DNA of 29,561 nucleotides from Proteobacteria bacterium UBA1844 (GTDB lineage Bacteria; Pseudomonadota; Gammaproteobacteria; Steroidobacterales; Woeseiaceae), in the NCBI GenBank assembly GCA_002338615.1, contig DDIS01000159.1, positions 1 through 29,561 of the forward strand. Direction: 5' to 3'. The translations under genes were made by a program, and so were the position numbers. Numbering within the stretch: the first letter of the stretch is position 1; every line of letters starts with the position of its first letter. A model generated the notes under the pieces. That model was not told the DNA's origin. It did not search any database and saw only the letters and a program-made list of their open reading frames with translations. Of the stretch, positions 27,028 through 29,561 are shown piece by piece.

Positions 27028-27849
27028 ATGGATACGGTCCACAATCACGCGCTCGCAGCATTCCGCTTGCTGTTTCGTCCCTTGGCGCGAATCCTGCTTC
27101 GCGCCGGCATAAACTGGAAGGAACTCGCCGATGTCGGCAAGGCAACATACGTCGAAGTTGCCAGCGACGAGTTTGGCATTCGCGGTCGCCCGACCAACGT
27201 ATCGCGTGTCGCAATCCTGACCGGTTTTACGCGGCGCGAGGTGCGACGCCTTCGGGGCCTGCTCGAGAACGACGAACCGCTCGTGCTCGAGCGCATGAAC
27301 TATGCAACCCGGGTGTTATCGGGCTGGCATCAAAACGAAACGTACCTCGATAGTAGTGGTGCCCCGCTGCCGCTGCAGGCGTCGGGTGCTACGCCATCCT
27401 TCGAGTCACTGTGCCAGTGCTACGGTGGCGATGTCCCGGCGACGACGCTGCTGAAAGAACTGAAACACGTCGGCGCCGTCAAGGACGACGAAAACGGCAA
27501 ACTGCTTGCCGTATCCCGCTATTACATGCCGGTGTTGATGGATCCCGAGCAAATGTTGCGCTCCGGCAGCGTACTGGCGGATGTCGGCACGACAGTAGCC
27601 TACAACCTCCACCGCGACGAAACCGATCCGAGCCGCTTTGAGCGCCGCGCGACGAATACCCGTATCGCCGCAGAAACGGTACCCGCATTTCGCGAATTTA
27701 TCGAAAAAGAAGGACAGGCCTTCCTGGAACGAGTGGATGCCTGGCTGACAGAAAACGAACAAACGGAGCCCGGTGCACGCGGCCACATGCGCGTCGGACT
27801 GGGTACATACTGGATTGAAGAAGATTACCTGAAGAGGAAAGGGCCATGA
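27028..27849 (+). CDS. DUF6502 family protein
   Basis: 273 residues, cytoplasmic, without a signal or membrane segment. Sequence character fits the DUF6502 family: an N-terminal helical stretch AAFRLLFRPLARILLRAGINWKEL followed by a winged-helix-like part (RPTNVSRVAILTGFTRREVRRL) that could bind DNA, then a variable C-terminal half. Function is unknown. Its TGA overlaps the ATG of the next gene (ATGA at 27846-27849), so the two are translationally coupled. The pair with a DUF5666 protein is one I recall from other gammaproteobacteria. A regulatory role for this protein is only a suggestion from the HTH-like region. Confidence 0.8.
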   Translation: MDTVHNHALAAFRLLFRPLARILLRAGINWKELADVGKATYVEVASDEFGIRGRPTNVSRVAILTGFTRREVRRLRGLLENDEPLVLERMNYATRVLSGWHQNETYLDSSGAPLPLQASGATPSFESLCQCYGGDVPATTLLKELKHVGAVKDDENGKLLAVSRYYMPVLMDPEQMLRSGSVLADVGTTVAYNLHRDETDPSRFERRATNTRIAAETVPAFREFIEKEGQAFLERVDAWLTENEQTEPGARGHMRVGLGTYWIEEDYLKRKGP

Positions 27850-29267
27850 AGCCGAATAAGCTGATCGTTCTGTTTGGATGCGCCGTACTCGCCGCCTGCG
27901 GTGGCGGTGGCGAAACGCAAACCGCAGGCATCGACGCCGGCGGCGAACCGGCGCCAAACGCCACAGTCGTATCGAAAGGGCGCATCTCGGGATTCGGCAG
28001 CGTCATCGTCAACGGCGTGCGTTTCGAAACGAGCGGCGCAACTATCGTGATCGACGGCAAGCCGGGAACAGAAGCCAATCTCTCGGTCGGCCAGATCGTC
28101 ACCATCACCGGCACGATAAGCGAAGACGGCACGAGCGGTACGGCGAACAACATCGCCTTCGATGATGACGTGCAGGGTCCGATATCGGCACTCGACGCCA
28201 GCACCGGCACACTGGTTGTCCTTGGCCAGACCGTCAACGTCACAGGAGATACCTCGTTTGACGACGACATCAGCCCGCGTTCCATAGACGGTCTCAACAT
28301 TGGCGACATTGTCGAAGTGTCCGGTTACGTTCGCGCTGACGGCACTATCAACGCCACCCGCATCGAACTGGAATCGCCCGATGACGACTTCGAGGTGACG
28401 GGTATGGTGAGCAATCTCGACGCCGCCACGTTCACCTTCAATATCAACGATTTGACGGTCGACTACAGTGCCGCGAATCTTGGTGACTTCCCGAACGGCG
28501 CCCCTGAAAACGGTCAGCGAGTCGAAGCCAAGGGCGACACACTCGGTGCCGCCGGCGAGCTGCTTGCCACCGAGGTTGAGCTCGAGGATGACGCTTTCGG
28601 CGATATCGACGAGGTGGAACTTGAAGGACTGATCACGCGATTCGACTCGGCGACGGATTTCGATGTCGCTGGCATCCCGGTCACTACGAATGGCAGCACG
28701 GAATTCGAAGGCGGCACCATTGCGAACCTCGCGCTCAATGTCCGCATCGAGGTTGAAGGTTCAATTGACAGCGCCGGAGTTCTGGTCGCTGAAGAGATCG
28801 ACTTCGAGGAAGACGGTGTGCTGCGGGTTACGTCGCATGTCGAGGACGTACAGGGCGATCAACTGACCTTGCTCGGCATCACCATCACGACAAGCGCAAA
28901 GACCGAGTATGAGGATGACAGCAGCCTCAGACTGCGAAACTTCGGCATTGATGACATCAGTGTTGGCGATTACCTCGAGGTACGCGGTTTCGACAGCGCG
29001 GGCAATTTCATTGCCACGCGAGTGGAGCGTGACAACGATGACACGGACATCGAGCTGCAGGGCTTTGTTGCGACCGTTAACGATCCTGACTTCACGATCC
29101 TCGGAGTGACCATCGTCACGAACATCAACACCGAGTTTCAGGACGTGGATGATGTGCCGATAAGCGCCGCCGACTTCTTCGCACAGGCCGATGGAAAGCT
29201 GGTGAGCGTGGAAGGCACGCTAAGCAACGGACAACTCATTGCCGAGGAAGTGGAGCTGGAGGACTGA
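27846..29267 (+). CDS. DUF5666 repeat lipoprotein
   Basis: 473 residues. The signal MKPNKLIVLFGCAVLAACGGGG has a lipobox LAAC, with Cys18 as the predicted lipidated residue. The body consists of about five or six repeats of roughly 70 residues, each a small beta-rich unit of the DUF5666 type. Recurrent elements are GxxxVNG or a similar start, a hydrophobic LNIGDIVEVSG-like strand, and an acidic end such as ATRIELE, ATEVELED or AEEVELED. The protein is strongly acidic. It is probably a surface or periplasmic lipoprotein; function unknown. It is translationally coupled to the DUF6502 gene and ends at a hairpin before a convergent gene. Confidence 0.88.
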   Translation: MKPNKLIVLFGCAVLAACGGGGETQTAGIDAGGEPAPNATVVSKGRISGFGSVIVNGVRFETSGATIVIDGKPGTEANLSVGQIVTITGTISEDGTSGTANNIAFDDDVQGPISALDASTGTLVVLGQTVNVTGDTSFDDDISPRSIDGLNIGDIVEVSGYVRADGTINATRIELESPDDDFEVTGMVSNLDAATFTFNINDLTVDYSAANLGDFPNGAPENGQRVEAKGDTLGAAGELLATEVELEDDAFGDIDEVELEGLITRFDSATDFDVAGIPVTTNGSTEFEGGTIANLALNVRIEVEGSIDSAGVLVAEEIDFEEDGVLRVTSHVEDVQGDQLTLLGITITTSAKTEYEDDSSLRLRNFGIDDISVGDYLEVRGFDSAGNFIATRVERDNDDTDIELQGFVATVNDPDFTILGVTIVTNINTEFQDVDDVPISAADFFAQADGKLVSVEGTLSNGQLIAEEVELED

Positions 29268-29288
29268 CCGGATCCTTCGGGATCCGGT
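29267..29288. terminator. Perfect TTCG-loop hairpin between convergent genes
   Basis: ACCGGATCC and GGATCCGGT form a perfect 9-bp stem closed by a C-TTCG-G tetraloop, the very stable UUCG type. It begins on the last base of the DUF5666 stop codon. No long T-run follows on either strand, but the symmetry suits termination in both directions. Confidence 0.65.
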
Positions 29289-29312
29289 TCACCTCGCGTC
29301 AGGCCTCGCGTC

Positions 29313-29561
29313 TTAAAGCGACAGCTCGGTGACTTTCATGCCCTCGACCGACGCGCCGACTTCGAGCCCCGCGTTGGCAAGCACGAATGCCACCACGGGT
29401 GCACGCATCGAGGCTGTGTCGACACTGCCGTTGGCGCCAATGTTGGCGACCGCCACCGTCGCGTCAACGCCGGCCGTCCAGCCCTTGCTGTTGCGGAATT
29501 TGTCGAGCGCATCGTCCGTCATGAACATGTAAATGACGGCCTTCGACTGCGCACCCACCTG
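29313..29561 (-). CDS. SYLF (Ysc84-type lipid-binding) domain protein, C-terminal part
   Basis: 83 residues are visible; the 5' part lies beyond the window edge. The sequence AQSKAVIYMFMTDDALDKF, then GWTAGVDATVAVANIGANG, SMRAPVVAFVLANAGLEVG and the end EGMKVTEL are those of the C-terminal half of the SYLF/Ysc84 domain, which binds lipids. Bacterial members are usually exported proteins of about 180-280 residues. The frame is open to base 29561 with no start codon in suitable context, so this is a truncated view and not a broken gene. It is convergent with the DUF5666 lipoprotein. Confidence 0.85.
   Translation of the reverse strand, partial: QVGAQSKAVIYMFMTDDALDKFRNSKGWTAGVDATVAVANIGANGSVDTASMRAPVVAFVLANAGLEVGASVEGMKVTELSL

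Overview
The window reads as chromosomal DNA of a heterotrophic, probably marine or sediment gammaproteobacterium. A Woeseiaceae-like or Xanthomonadales-related lineage is my inference. It rests on the REP hairpins starting with GTAG, the DUF6502/DUF5666 gene pair, a long TonB-dependent receptor without a carboxypeptidase-like N-terminal domain, and many Sec-exported proteins. No tRNA, rRNA, CRISPR array or intact insertion sequence was seen. The outer thirds look like ordinary host backbone of moderately high GC. The segment from about 14.9 to 26.6 kb is visibly more AT-rich and denser in catabolic genes.

Left part (1-14.8 kb). On the minus strand lie a MAPEG membrane protein, an exported protein of unknown function translationally coupled to a lipoprotein, and a large exported protein fusing two DUF305 domains to an LVIVD-type beta-propeller. 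A complete single-chain pyruvate carboxylase (pyc) runs divergently from the last of these. pyc converges on gamma-glutamyltransferase (ggt), and a cluster of five REP hairpins, three of them in 46-bp tandem, fills the gap. After ggt come a divergent Omp85-like barrel protein, then on the minus strand an exported amidohydrolase with a small membrane protein behind it, and NADP-type glutamate dehydrogenase (gdhA). The last 44 bp of the amidohydrolase locus is repeated upstream of ggt.

Central catabolic cluster (about 15.0-26.6 kb). One side, on the minus strand, holds a TonB-dependent receptor, an exported DUF3830 cyclophilin-like protein, a succinate-semialdehyde-dehydrogenase-like ALDH, and a thiamine-diphosphate enzyme of the acetolactate-synthase type. 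The other side, on the plus strand, holds an AGCS sodium:amino-acid symporter, two tiny ORFs chained by ATGA overlaps, a dihydropyrimidinase/hydantoinase-family amidohydrolase, and a FadR-type GntR regulator. A perfect TGGTATACCA palindrome overlaps a predicted promoter in front of the receptor gene and fits an operator for that regulator. My model is uptake of a cyclic ureide or similar small nitrogen compound across both membranes, ring opening by the hydantoinase, and conversion of a 2-oxo-acid or aldehyde intermediate by the ThDP enzyme and ALDH. The substrate is unknown. This is the best candidate here for an undescribed system.

Right end (26.6-29.6 kb). A 440-bp gene-poor stretch holds a short tandem repeat that may be an IS21-type terminus. 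It is followed by a coupled DUF6502 and DUF5666 lipoprotein pair, a hairpin with a TTCG loop, and the C-terminal part of a convergent SYLF-domain protein cut by the window edge.
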